Counted from the first letter of the stretch, positions 31,033 to 43,929 are shown. The stretch: DNA of 64,000 nucleotides from Poronia punctata (GCA_022579005.1 MU401460.1:402658-466657), one strand, 5' to 3'. Made by a program: numbers and translations. Notes: generated from the letters alone by a model not told the origin.

Positions 31033-32907
31033 ATGGCACCACCTCGCACACTCGGCGCATGCTATAAGGAGGAGAAGTTGAGCGATGATTTCCTATTTGG
31101 CTTCGACGTGGTGGACGATGACGACGAAAAGGAGTACCTAGCCGAAATCGCTATAGGTGCCATGGGTCCAAGGGACGATATCGATCATTTTGTCCGTCTC
31201 GGTCTTATGCGAGGTGTCGAGGAATGGGACCAAGCGATAGCCTGCGCTTCGTCGATGAAGGATCGCGCAACCTTTGTCGACCCGTTGGATGGACAAGATG
31301 TACTTGCCTTTTTGTGCGAGATTTACGGCGTGTCGTCTGCGAACCCTGCACCAGCGAATAGGCCGGAGGGTCTGAAAAGAAAGTCTAGAAATCCATGTCC
31401 GCGGGATGTTCTCCCTGGAAAGCGGCCTAAGAAACAAAAGGTGGCGAAGAAGACATGTTCTCCGTATTGGGCTACAATATCTGCGCAGTCGCAGAAGGTG
31501 GATGAGACATCTGAAAGGGGGCTGGTTAGGCCTCGGAGAGAGAATGGGGATCCAATGAAGGTCCGGTCGCCTTCGGGACCCCTAGTGTCGCAAACACCGG
31601 AAACACCGCGAGATCCGCCGAGGGATGACACAATAACAGACGTGGACAGCGAGAGACATGGCCTTGAGCCTTCGGCTAGTCTAGATAGCCGGATTGGTCC
31701 TACTACGGCTACGCCACGGTTACTTTCAGAATCTCCGAAAGACACAACGCACGACCCCATCCCGGAAGATCCAACCGCAGAATCGGACCTAGATTCAGCC
31801 TCAACCTCGGAATCAGCGCCGCCCGAACCGGACACAACTAAAGGACCTTCAGATTCGCCACACTGTTTGTTAAAAACCACAGGGAATAACGGCAATCTAA
31901 AAGAAGAAAACACTGGCATACTCAAAGACGCAAGTCTCAACACCTCGGAACCATCATCCCTTCTAACCCAAACACCCAAACGCAAAGCCAAATCCCCCTA
32001 CTTCCTAGAGCAGCAGCAGCAGCAGCAACAACAACAACAACGCACTCCAAAATCTAAACCCAAACCCAAACCCAAACCGCCCCGCGGCACCGTCTCATCC
32101 CTCCCCTTTCCGCGCCTCGACGCGCCTCGTTTCGGATTAATACAAGAAGAGCTCGCAACGGACCCCTTCCGCCTCCTCATCGCCGTGACCTTTCTGATCC
32201 GCACAACAGGCACGGCAGCCATCCCGACCTTCCGCACCGTCATGAAGCGATACCCCACGCCAGCGGATCTCGCAGCCGCCGACGTCGACGAGCTAGTCAG
32301 CATGATCGGACATCTGGGCCTCGGCCTCGTGCGCGCCACTGCTATCCAGCGATACGCCAAAACCTGGCTTGAGGACCCGCCCAGACGCGGCGTCAAGCAT
32401 GCTGTCAAGAATTATCCATTGGCCGGAGATGGAGATGGTGACGGCGGCCGAGTGTTGTATGTGCTGCGGGCAGAAGAAGATCCCGAGAATGAAGCTGATG
32501 TCAACAACCACCAAAAGGCCATGATGATATCGCGATCAAATACTACGACGGAGTGGGAAATAGGCCATCTTACCCAAGGCCCATACGCGCTCGACAGCTG
32601 GCGCATCTTCTGCCGGGACGTGTTCAGAGGCGAGGCGAAAGATTGGAAAGGTCGTGGGCGCGAAGGCGAGACCTTCCAGCCCGAATGGATGCGCGTCCTG
32701 CCCCGCGATAAAGAGCTCAGGGCCTGTCTGCGCTGGATGTGGATGCAGGAGGGCTGGTCATGGGACCCGCTGACGGGCGATAAGGTCCTTTTGCCGGATG
32801 ATTTGAGGAGGGCTGTCATGGATGAGCGTGTCGGGTATGACGATGGGGGGGACTTGAAGATTGTTGCGGACGGGGAGAAGAAGGAGAGGTTGGATTTGGA
32901 TGAGTAG
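31033..32907 (+). CDS. MBD4-like HhH-GPD DNA glycosylase
   Basis: Probable mismatch-specific DNA glycosylase removing T or U opposite G, as arises from deaminated 5-methylcytosine. Single exon, 624 residues from ATG 31033. Residues about 1-325 are acidic/Ser-rich and disordered with a basic PGKRPKKQKVAKK patch (possible nuclear signal). A ten-Gln run is at 327-336, followed by KPKPKPKPP. The catalytic domain follows: FGLIQEELATDPFRLLIAVT, then FLIRTTGTAAIP, YPTPADLAAADVDELV, LGLGLVRATAI, and GPYALDSWRIFCRD. In this last block Asp521 aligns with the catalytic Asp of vertebrate MBD4. There is no methyl-CpG-binding domain. A 20-residue Gly/Asp-rich insertion precedes the catalytic Asp region. 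Such enzymes are relevant where cytosine methylation or RIP occurs (inference). Confidence 0.85.
   Translation: MAPPRTLGACYKEEKLSDDFLFGFDVVDDDDEKEYLAEIAIGAMGPRDDIDHFVRLGLMRGVEEWDQAIACASSMKDRATFVDPLDGQDVLAFLCEIYGVSSANPAPANRPEGLKRKSRNPCPRDVLPGKRPKKQKVAKKTCSPYWATISAQSQKVDETSERGLVRPRRENGDPMKVRSPSGPLVSQTPETPRDPPRDDTITDVDSERHGLEPSASLDSRIGPTTATPRLLSESPKDTTHDPIPEDPTAESDLDSASTSESAPPEPDTTKGPSDSPHCLLKTTGNNGNLKEENTGILKDASLNTSEPSSLLTQTPKRKAKSPYFLEQQQQQQQQQQRTPKSKPKPKPKPPRGTVSSLPFPRLDAPRFGLIQEELATDPFRLLIAVTFLIRTTGTAAIPTFRTVMKRYPTPADLAAADVDELVSMIGHLGLGLVRATAIQRYAKTWLEDPPRRGVKHAVKNYPLAGDGDGDGGRVLYVLRAEEDPENEADVNNHQKAMMISRSNTTTEWEIGHLTQGPYALDSWRIFCRDVFRGEAKDWKGRGREGETFQPEWMRVLPRDKELRACLRWMWMQEGWSWDPLTGDKVLLPDDLRRAVMDERVGYDDGGDLKIVADGEKKERLDLDE
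32011..32040 (+). repeat. CAG/CAA poly-glutamine tract
   Basis: Five CAG then five CAA codons in the glycosylase linker, encoding ten Gln just before the catalytic domain. Confidence 0.95.
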
Positions 32908-33366
32908 GTAGGTAAGGTACCTTGCAGTATTGGGAAGGGAGAGCCACAGCTTCTTATACAGACGAACGCTGGATAGAGACAGGCGGTTATTTCCAACTGT
33001 TACAAGTCAAGGAAAACTTACGTGACCAAACAACGATGCTCGTCCCTTGTCTATAATTACATGTAGGTATATCCACCGAGCATCATAAGTCATCATACAA
33101 GAACGACGGTAAGTAATCAAGATTAAAATTTCGCTCGTCTAAATTCCTTTTGCCGAAACGTGTACAGAGATTTTATTATTCCCCCTTTTCCCACGCTACG
33201 AGAGTCTTGCTTCCCTCAAGAAAACATATTCCACATTTTTAGGCACCTTAACTCCTGTTGTATCATCAGTCTCCTTTTCCCGTCCTTGTTCTCTAAAGGC
33301 CCCAGTAGTTTAAACATAGCCAGACTGGTGAGACCAGATTAATGGCTCTTTCTTTCCCCTAGCTCA
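32908..33366. other. Convergent intergenic region
   Basis: The 459 bp between the glycosylase and DAHP synthase 3' ends. Nothing else seen. Confidence 0.6.
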
Positions 33367-34698
<1,332 letters not shown>

Positions 34699-35292
34699 TT
34701 TTTAGAGTGAATTGGTGCGATTAATGTTTAGCAACACGACGTCCAACTTTAGACGACAAAATAATCAACCGAAAAGAGAAAGAAAAACAGTGTCACTACA
34801 AAAGACCAAGCGGCTTTTGGCAATGTTACCTAGGTTAGTCGGAGCTGTGCTATCCTGGTGGGGGAAGCGTGCATCATTGGGGGCGAAAGCGGCTTGTATT
34901 CCCCCTATTATGGTGACTCTTGATAGTCGAAGGGGCTCCGATGGCGGGCCCGCGGGGTAGTTTACCAGGTGCGAGGTACCTTCAAACAGGTACGTACACA
35001 ATCATAGAAGATGAATCGGACCAATCCAAAGAGACGTAATCGTAAGTAGGTAAGGTAGTTCCTCAATGCTATATTTTTAGTACAATGGTCTGGTCCTCCT
35101 CGTTACCCATCTCTCCAAAACAGTGTCCGGCCTGGTCCCAGTTCTACCGGCTTGAACAGAGCATTGATGCATATGGTCTCTAATCATGTACATGGTATCC
35201 TTCCTACAGAGTCGGCGTGAGATTTTCGCCCATCAGGCAAGACGCTACGGGCATGCCTTCAACATTTCCCAATCTCTATTACCGGGCTTGGC
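34699..35292. other. Promoter region of DAHP synthase
   Basis: The 594 bp between the DAHP synthase start and the 3' end of the AIG1-like gene. It contains the TGACTC element. No gene seen. Confidence 0.6.
34914..34919. promoter_or_regulatory. Gcn4/CPC1-type TGACTC site
   Basis: TGACTC(T) matches six of seven bases of the TGACTCA amino-acid control element, about 215 bp upstream of the DAHP synthase ATG. Aromatic amino-acid genes are classical targets of fungal cross-pathway control. Confidence 0.45.
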
Positions 35293-36071
35293 TCACAGGC
35301 CTGCAGGGTTACTAACAGCTTCCTTCTCGAACTGTTCTATACCATTTACCTTGCCATACAACCACTTGAGCGTCATAGTGCTGAGGGTCATGAGAAAGGC
35401 TGAGGAGGTGAAGAGAAATACACGTTGCGAGGTACTGAAGAGGTCAAAAATCGGGTAAGGGTACCTAGGTAGGTAACGACCATCTGGTAAGCAAAATGAC
35501 GTCAAAGCCGCTACTAAGTGGGTAGGGACACCAACCAGCCGTTGTGGGAATAGCAATATTCAACCCAGAACCAATATAAGAAAGCTATAACCTGACTGAG
35601 TGCCATAGCTGCATAACCGTTGATAGTCCATGGCGGACTCAACAGAAGCAGGTCCGTAGCGAGGAACAGGGCCGGGGCTGCATGGAGACTAAAGTCGGGC
35701 AAGAAGTCGAGCTCAGCACCCGGTGGACACACGAGACTCTTGTCGATGGCGCATAGGCCCCAGTACAAGATACTGACGAGTATTTCCAACGGGGCCGAGC
35801 AGACGGCGAGGAAATTCTTGGCTTCGAAAAGAGCTGGGGATAATGTCAAGTCGGCGAGAAGACCAATGACAAAAGTGCCGAGAGCCAGGGAAAGGCCTAT
35901 GATGGTAAGAAACTGATAATTGCCTCCAAAGGATCCTGACACCGGCGTCTCTATGGTCTCGAGAAACCGAAATGACCACGCGAATGAGGCGATGCCGGCA
36001 GTATGCAATATCATAGAAACACTCCTCGACGGCGAGGATAGTCGTTGAAGTGAATGTCTTCGGACGGCCAT
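35293..36071 (-). CDS. FAR-17a/AIG1-like integral membrane protein
   Basis: Multi-pass membrane protein of the AIG1/ADTRP family; the mammalian members are threonine hydrolases of fatty-acid esters of hydroxy fatty acids. Exons are 36071..35536 and 35464..35293 with a 71-bp intron, 235 residues. About six hydrophobic segments are visible. Thr56 in FGGNYQFLTIIGL and His130 in DFSLHAAPALFLATD align with the catalytic Thr and His reported for human AIG1. The splice restores HNGWYPYPIFDLF, a conserved family block. The substrate in fungi is unknown. The start MAVRRHSLQRL is the first ATG and is basic, consistent with a cytosolic N-terminus. Confidence 0.88.
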
Positions 36072-36914
36072 GTTTATTTGATGGAGTGGTCTCTCTGGGT
36101 ATCGGCAAACTAACGAGACGTGTTACATATGATGCGGGTAACTCTTTTTAGCACCTGCCGGCCTTGACACCCTCTCCTGGATTTTCGGACTGATGAGAGA
36201 GCACAAATAAACAGCACTTTTAACCTTGCACAGAAATTTCGATGGTAGCCAAAGGACGTTTTATTCTAGCTGCCATCGCTACATTGGATGACGTTTGTCC
36301 AGGGGCGCCAAAATAACAAGGGCTAAGTCCCACAAAATGAGCTCCATGGTGTTGAGCCACATGGAAGAAAGCTTAGCCACAGCCGTTCACAGCATCCCAT
36401 CTTCTGTCCATCTTCTCAAACGTTGATCTACACGTATATGGGTCAGGTGATACAGTAGGAGTGGCTGGGAGCCACGGTCGCGGTACACGTAAGTACACGT
36501 ACAAGTAGGTTAGAGGTTGCCAAACACAACGTTATCTATTCGTACTCCTACGGGTACCCCAGATAAACCTCGCTCTTTTGCTCGGTTAGAGTTTCAAAGT
36601 AGACCGGGAAGCGCATGGACCGTGCCGTATATTTTTTCGTTTTGTATCCTTTACCCCGGTGACTTCCATATGCGATAGATAGATGCGATTCATGTTCCAA
36701 AACGCCGTCTTCCCCAAGAGCCCGAAAACCCCGAAATCATACTCGTATGTAGGTAGGTGGTTAAATGTTCCAGCACCAACCCCTTTCTATGAATACTTAA
36801 AAACCTATATAATACCCGCATAACCTAACCTAGATATCTCTAAAACAAAAAAGCTGATAAAAATAACACAAGAAAAATAAAATGACAAGATAGATCCGGC
36901 GCGCGTTTGTTTGT

Positions 36915-36951
<37 letters not shown>

Positions 36952-37133
36952 CGCTCGCTCGCTTATTCGGTCAATCGTTCGGCCGGCCACTTCAAAAAAC
37001 TTCGGTATGTTTCGGGTTCGGGCTCGGCTAAAAAAACGAAAAAGAGAAGGGTAAGGTAGGTTAGGTAGCTTCCGCTAGCTTTTGTTTTAGCTTCCGATAC
37101 CTTTTTTAGGTAGGTACTAGATAGAAGCTCTTT
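36072..37133. other. 1.1-kb intergenic region
   Basis: Holds the promoter of the AIG1-like gene and a stepped tetranucleotide repeat at 36905-36964. TACTCGTATGTAGGTAGG occurs at about 36740. No gene supported. Confidence 0.5.
36905..36964. repeat. Stepped tetranucleotide repeat TTTG/TTGC/TCGC
   Basis: About three GTTT units, nine GCTT units and three GCTC units in a row, each block differing from the next by one base. Confidence 0.9.
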
Positions 37134-37601
37134 TCAGTTCTTCTTCTGCGACTCGTATGCCCTTACAGCTGCCTCGAGCTCAGCAAGGCTGCCCCGGTCG
37201 GCATAGGCGTCCATCATGGCCTCGGCCTGTCGCCGCGACGCAGCTTCGGCCTCGGCGTTGACGAATTGTTGTTGTTCTTGGTATTGTTTGTATTTGGCCA
37301 TTCCGTAACCTGGGGGGGTGTTTTTTTTTTTAGAGTTGGTTTCTTTTCTTTTATCAAGTTTCCTCATTTTTTTTTTAAAAAAAAAAAAAAAAAAAAGTCG
37401 CTCGTGTATTAAGAGGTAGTAAGTATGTAAGATGATGCAAAGGGCTTACCAATGCCTACTACTGCTGCCGTCGCGGTAACACTGTCGTCATTTTTATATA
37501 TTGGTAAGCCCCGTGTTTGGTTTTAGGTTTTTCGAGGTTGAAGTGATGTGATGTGATGTGATGTGATGTGGTGTAAAAAAGACTTACAACTTCTTCTCCA
37601 T
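37134..37601 (-). CDS. 73-aa single-pass membrane protein
   Basis: Three exons: 37601..37588 (14 nt), 37481..37450 (32 nt) and 37309..37134 (176 nt), all GT-AG and in phase, 222 nt in total. The product begins MEKKFVTATAAVVGIGYGMA, a single short hydrophobic segment, then KYKQYQEQQQF and an amphipathic, Ala/Glu-rich helix (AEAEAASRRQAEAMMDAY). It ends VRAYESQKKN. I do not recognise a named family. The layout, with a short N-terminal anchor and a charged helix, is common in small mitochondrial inner-membrane proteins (inference). The very short exons would be missed by most gene callers. Intron 1 contains a (TGATG)n repeat. Confidence 0.7.
37321..37396. repeat. Poly-T and T9-A20 tracts in intron 2
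   Basis: Ten T at 37321-37330, then about ten T followed directly by about twenty A at 37367-37396, within intron 37310..37449 of the 73-aa gene. Confidence 0.85.
37543..37570. repeat. (TGATG)n pentanucleotide repeat
   Basis: Five to six TGATG units within intron 1 of the 73-aa gene (intron 37482..37587). Confidence 0.9.
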
Positions 37602-40005
37602 CCGTCCGGATTTATATAATTTCGGTAAATGACTTGGGTATACGTGTGATGTAGCCGAGAATGGACGGGTCGCTGCGGCGGAAGGCATTTTTGCAATGCA
37701 GAGAGATGATGGCGGTTGTTTGTTTCGTAAGGGTATGTATGTTATGGCGGTTTTGTAGGCATAGACCGTAGGTAACCCCCCTACGTAGCTTTTCCCAGAC
37801 ACCTGTGGTGATTTGTTCAACTTGTAGGTTAGGTAGTAAGAGAGCGCTGTTCGCGAACGCCCTGCCGGAGAAGATTTGGAGCAAAGGTGTTTGTCGGGAC
37901 TCGGGAGATCAGACAGGACAGGTAAGACAAGCTTAACCTACTCGTAGGGGGTCCAACTTGTGTGTTTATATGTGAGAGATGCCGTAGATGGATAATATTT
38001 CTCAGGCAGCTAACTACCTTGATACGATGGGCTGGCCAGACGGAACAAACAAACAAGCAAACTAACCTCGGACGAGGACGAGGACGACGGTATTGGGGGA
38101 ACATGCGGGTTCTTATTGAATTTATAGTACCTACCAAATCCTACGTATAATAAAGCTATGAAACGATGTGTCAATATCACAAGGAACCGAACTACCTAAC
38201 CTACCTACACCCCCACTTCTTGGAGAAGGTTATATCATTGCCTTGTATTACACGTACCTAGGTAAAGTATAATAAGGAGGTATTTCCCGCAATAGTGTTA
38301 CCTACCTAAATAATCCTTGAGTCGTTCCGAGCAGAAAGCAGGACCCCTCTAACCCATACTCCGGGGAAATTGCTAGGGGCTGTTTGTTACACTTTAACCT
38401 AGGTATTGTGGCCCGACTAGGTTAACCTGGTTTTAAGGTGGCGGGACGTACTCGTAAGACGTGGGGCAATACTAACTACGAGTATCTTGTGTGAGAATAG
38501 GAAGCCGAGCAAAGCTGGGGGATGCAGATGCAACCTTGTTTGCCAACATGCGGGGGGATTTACCATCATCAGATGCGGGAGATTTCCATGCTATAAAAAA
38601 CTCTCCAAGTTGTATTTTACCTAGGCTTGGTTAGGTACATGTACTCGTAGTTTTACCCTAGTGAATTAAATTTACTTTATTGCTTGCCCCCGGCACCTTC
38701 CGCCCTTTTTGATGACTGCAGGACAAACAGCCAACTTCAATATTATTTGCATATGACAGAACAATTATTATTACCCACATAGGCACGTTTATGCGCGTGT
38801 GGTGTGGCCCCGTGGTGGGTATAATATGTAACTTGAACTCTTTTTTCTTTTTCTTTTTCTTTTCTTTTCTTTTACCCCTTGTCTTCTTAAAGAAGTATGA
38901 TTTGATTTACACCTACATAAAACCTCACCTAGACGATCCGGATGCGCTCTGTGCGTCCGAGTCCTGACAAGCCACCCTATTGAATCTTGATCATCATCAT
39001 CCTTCCAAGCATGTAATTGTTTGCCCAAGGGGGTCAGCTCTTTTCTCATTTTAGACCGAGGGGGGTGGGTTTGTTTGTTTTGTCGATCTAGGAGTTGAAG
39101 AAAACGGTCTGGTTCTACGTATCTCAAATACAAGCTTTCCCGCATCACAGGGTCGCACGCAGTTGACAAGGTTAGGTAGGTAGAGGTAGTTATAGGCTGC
39201 CGCAGAGATGATGACTGACCGACCGGCCACTTGTACGTATTATATGTAAGTAGGTAGGTAGACTAGGTATGAAGCTGATAACTATTATATATAACTACAG
39301 GTAACTTAACTGATAAGAAATGTTGCCAAGTTAGATAGATAGATGGACGACCTAGAAACTTGCAAGAAGACAGAATCACATGCATCAATACCTACCAGTG
39401 TTTCTCCTATGAGAATATAACTCATGAGCTAGGATGCAATGCAAACATATCAAGTCATTACACACACATGTAGTAAATATGAAACGAATTACTTCCTGTT
39501 TGTTTCTGTACATTTATACCTGGTAGGCAGCCTCCTTGTCAAGACTTTACAACTCCAACACTCCAACTCCAACTCCAACTCCCTCCCTTTACAACAAACG
39601 ATCCACATACAAGGCATCTATCTATCTACCACAAAAGTTTGGAACAGGAATGAGGTATTTTATCGCCATAAAACCCCATACATGGGAAAATCAAACAAAA
39701 CCCATGCAGAAAAAAAAAAAAAAAAGGAAAACAGAAAAAGAAGATACTAGGTATAAGGTAGCATTTTACGCTTTCTCCCTAGAGCTCTTAGCCAATTAGG
39801 AGTGCATACATAGTAGGTCGAAGTAGAAGTAGGTAAGCTATATACACGCATGTACATCCCGGGGGAATAAGATGTCTTGGGCAAGAAGGAAGGAAAGGTC
39901 AACTGCAGTCTATTAAAACAAAAGATCCCCCCCCCCCTCTAAGAGAGATAAGGTAGGTAGGCATGGTATTTTGAGAAACGGAAAAGAGGCACTCTCTGGT
40001 TCAGA

Positions 40006-40033
40006 ATGTCATGTCATGTCATGTCATGTCATC
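40006..40033. repeat. (ATGTC)n pentanucleotide repeat
   Basis: Five ATGTC units in intergenic DNA downstream of SEC26. Confidence 0.9.
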
Positions 40034-40158
40034 CTTCCTTGGCAGGTGTCTGTCTACCTTATGCAACCTAGGGGGCACCGCTCAATGGATCTTGCCGGCC
40101 GGTGGCTACCTGATACCTACCTAGCTAAAGTAATCCTGGTCAGGTAGGTACCTAATAG

Positions 40159-40185
40159 GGAGAGAGGGAGAGAGAGAGAGAGAGA
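40159..40185. repeat. (AG)n microsatellite
   Basis: Mostly pure AG dinucleotides with one GGG interruption at the left end. Confidence 0.9.
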
Positions 40186-40869
40186 TCTGGGATATACGGG
40201 TTTAGATTTCCTTCTTAAATCCGTTTTCCTTGTCAGGTTACTACGGCAGGGCCGAGAGATACCTCCGAGCGGCCTTCACTTTCCCCGGAGATTATCTTTT
40301 AGCGAAACCCAGAGACGGCGAGGGTTTCAAGTAGTAAGCATTCTTTCTGTCTCAGGTTCTGAAATAACCACGCACTCGCATTTGTGCCAGTAGTTTGGAA
40401 CTTGGAGGATGCATAGATTGCCGTTTTCATCGATGCCCAACTCAAAGAAGAAGCATGGTTCACACAATCTATAGGCTAGGGCTCGTAGGAAAAGAAAACA
40501 TCGATATTGCTAGGTAGCCACCAAGCAAGCAGGTCACACCCTACGACGAACAGTATAGGCCGAGTATGAAGACGTATTATAATGTATCGAATAATTTCAA
40601 TTGTCTCGATTAGCTCGAGTAAAACCCAGCATCCCGCTTTTTGGATTATACCGTCCAGACTGCATCTCCCACAGGCTCCCGGGCTACCCTACACTTGGAA
40701 AATCAAGTCCTTTCTTCTTCCCGACTCCCGGCTTCATGACAGCAGGCGCTAGATAGTTAAACGTTGGTTCGACCACTTGTTCATTTTTTCCCCCTTCCTT
40801 TCTACGTGCAGTCTCTTCTGCATTATGACATCCCAATCGACGGATCGAAGCCTATGATATAATCTCCCC

Positions 40870-43800
40870 TCAAGCAGCCGTTCCAATCTTGTTCAGTCCC
40901 TTGAGCGACCCAAGACTCAGAGCCAGACCTTGCGATCTGCTCCTTATGCGAACAAAACCTGTGATTGGCCCGTCTTCGCCTTCTTTTTCTATGCTCAAAT
41001 TCGCTAGCGCATCCTCTCCTGCAAAGTTGGTCAGCAGATGCGTTGGCACCCATGGTTCTACGGACAGGGACGGTCTGCAACATACCAAACACGCTTCTTG
41101 CGTACAGATTCGCACTCAAGAACTGGCAATCACCCTTCATGCTGGCTTCGGGCGTCAGGCAGTTCATGTTAGTGCACGCCATAAGCTGCTCCAAGAATTC
41201 CCGCAGCGTCTTGGCCTTGCTGTTGATATTAACCTTATTCTCCCATTCGAATTCGGTCCACATTGTGCGGAACTGCGTTTCCGTACACGTGGCCGGCTGG
41301 ATATAGTCCATGATATCCACGTGCAGATCGTTAAGGATGACCACATTGGTGTCCGTGCTATGGGCACCGTCGTAGACCACGTTGCCAAAAATGACGCCAG
41401 TGTCGGTTGACGATACTTTGATGGTGCACTGTACGTTGTGGAAATCATGCGCCGCCAAGTTTTGCGTCGTCGGCCGTTCTACCACCTTTAGGTCCCCCAG
41501 TGTAGCGAACTCGACCGAGAGGTTCTGTAGAGTCTCGGTTGTCTGGTTGACGAGGAGAACATCTAGTACGATATCAAACTGATGTACCTTGACATAAGCT
41601 TCGGCATAGACAGGATCGGAGAACCCGGTGAGCTGGACGACGCGGCTGAGTTTGGACGTGAGATCCTCGGATGTAGCCTCGCCGCCCGTAGCCCTCTCGA
41701 GATCCAACTCGATCTCATCAGCGCCTTCGACCTGGTTCTTCTTGGATAATTGGCGGATTTGAACGACGTCGTCGACTTGGATCGCCGTTTTGGCCTTCTC
41801 GAAAGCCTCCTTCGCTGCTCGCTTCTTCTCCTCGACCTGAACCATGGCTCGGAAAGCCTTCCGAGTATCGTCGAGGAAGACGGTCTCAAGTTTCTTGTTC
41901 TCAGAGAACTCGGCTAGTGATCGGACGCAAGACATGATTCGGTCAACCGAATCCTCGTCAATGGGAGCCTTCACGAACTGAGACTGGCCCACGCGTATGA
42001 TGGATATCATGATCAGCATGGCCTCGGCCTTGAGCGCGTTTGTCCGCGCCGTATCCGACGAGATTTCAGAATGACGCATTACTAGCTTCGTCAGAGTGGC
42101 GGAGAGGACAGTGGCGAGATAGTAGTCTCCATCAAGGATCAATTGCCGTAGCGGGGGCTTCTGTGCGGCCTTGACTGCCTCCAGTCTCGCAGCAGTGGCT
42201 GAAGCGCTTGTCAATGCCGTCTCGGTAGCATATGTGCCGTCTGCTAGAACCCTTCGCGAGCCTTGAGGTTGAGCTGGTTTGGAATGGCCGTTCGCCTGAT
42301 CCTGGTCCTTTTCCTCCTCGCCATCAACATTGTCTAGCAGCCGCTGTTCGGAACCGAGGATTGGTATCTCGCCGAGACTTGCGCGTATCTTCTTCCATGC
42401 ATCCCTAATATCGCTTTCCTCAAGGGAATACTCGCCAATAATCCACACGATCCCGCGGTAGACCTTACCTGCTCGGACCTCACTGAGTGTATCGACCAAG
42501 CGAGCCACAATTGCAGGCCGCAAGCTGGGGAACTTCTCGACGACTTCTTTCACAAAGCTGATGACATCAACGGCGGAGGTGTTGCTGAAATCCGCGATGA
42601 AGTCCATTAGGAGATCGACAACGCTTGCTGCAACCTCGGAGAATTTGATGGCGCATTGGTGGATGGATTGGATTAGCAGCTGCCGGTATTCGGCGTTCTT
42701 CTCGTACTCCTGGTCGACCGTCTTGGACAGCTCTTTCTTCAGCAACAGAATAACATCCTCAACGTTTTTGCTGGACACCATCTCCAAAGCGATACCGAGG
42801 GCTTTCCGTCTCACATCGATGTCAGGACTTGAGAGGACGCGAAGAATTTCCATGATGAGGTCATCGAGGACGCCCTCGTTGCGTTGGCGGAGTTGGTCCA
42901 CACGGTCCAATACGATAAGCTTCACATTGTTATCCGCCTCTTTGATACTAAGCTCAATGAACTTGGCGGCAGCAGCCTTCACCGCTACCGGGTTGCTTGT
43001 TAGACTTGTCAACGATGATGCAGCTTCGTATACGACGGTAGATGTGTTAGCTTCTAACAGATCGAAGATCAGTCGTAGGTATCGAGCCTTCTCCTGTTAG
43101 TTACAAGATCGAAACAGCGGCGTACATATCAGCTTACCTTGTTCTGCTGATTTTGAATGGCATCTTTGCGGATAAATTCTAGTTCTACCAGTTGTAACAA
43201 TTCCTCTGCGTTGGGGATACCGTCGAATACGGTGCTCAGGAAGGCAAGGGCCTTCTCGTGGTCGATGCTTGAGAGTGCAGCAAAGGCATTGCGCTTGCAA
43301 GTCGCATCGCTCTCCCCTTCGAGGAATGTGGCAATCAGATCTGAGGCATCCGGGATCAGGGACGGCGAGTGTTGATGAATAGAAGCGACGGCGTATACGG
43401 CGTTCTTGCGCACATATGCGTGCCTGTGCTCGAGACAGGATCGGGCAGACGAAAGAAGGGGTTCGATCAGCTCGGGCTCCCGCAGTTTGCAAAGGAAGCG
43501 CAGTGTATTTCCCCGGATGTACTCGTTAGGGTGCTGGAGATCGTTCCGGATGCCATTGCTATAGACGTAGTTGTTGTCAGCACCAAACCAGATACACTTA
43601 TAGCACCAGCCCAGAGACGCTCACCAGACAAGGATCATCTCTTGTTTCAGTTTCCCACTAGCATCTAGTTTAGGGCAGATCTCGTAGTAGAAGTAGAGAA
43701 GCTTCTTCAAGTGCTTCGATTTCGAGGGCATAACGAATCGAATAATGTGCATGAGCAGTTGGGGCATAGGATCGCCGTTTAACATGATAGTTAAAATGCG

Positions 43801-43929
43801 CTTCATGGTATCAACTTTGCTCTCATCCGTGCCCTTCTCAAGCTGTGTACGCAGCTCCGACATCGAAGGGACATCGGCAGCATTGTCCTGATGGACTAAG
43901 CTGTACGCGTTCTCCAGAAATGTTGTCAT
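40870..43929 (-). CDS. SEC26: Coatomer subunit beta (beta-COP)
   Basis: Core subunit of the COPI coat that buds retrograde Golgi-to-ER vesicles. Exons are 43929..43625, 43558..43138, 43093..41086 and 41018..40870, sum 2883 nt, 960 residues, the normal length. The N-terminal two-thirds is HEAT/adaptin-like solenoid (for example [38 protein letters not shown] and [17 protein letters not shown]). The C-terminal appendage includes [20 protein letters not shown], the family's diagnostic block. The final splice joins ARSVFG to [17 protein letters not shown] and the end LNKIGTAA. Retention of the last 67-bp intron stays open and would replace the last 50 residues with an Arg-rich tail. It is divergent from mago nashi. 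Confidence 0.96.

Larger units (their letters stand above)
37602..40869. other. 3.3-kb gene-poor region with simple repeats
   Basis: No gene supported. It holds many TAGGTAGG words (38200, 39175, 39250, 39950, 40140) and TACTCGTA words (37936, 38450, 38477, 38641). Simple repeats include TTTTC at 38841-38875, poly-A at about 39711-39724, poly-C at about 39929-39938 and tracts listed separately. Confidence 0.5.

Noticed and set aside
31323..31991. 222-codon minus-strand ORF inside the glycosylase gene
   Set aside because: Antisense shadow of the Ser/Pro-rich disordered region; no independent support.
38789..39169. 126-codon minus-strand ORF ending in a Lys/Arg-rich stretch
   Set aside because: The basic stretch is simply the TTTTC microsatellite read in antisense.
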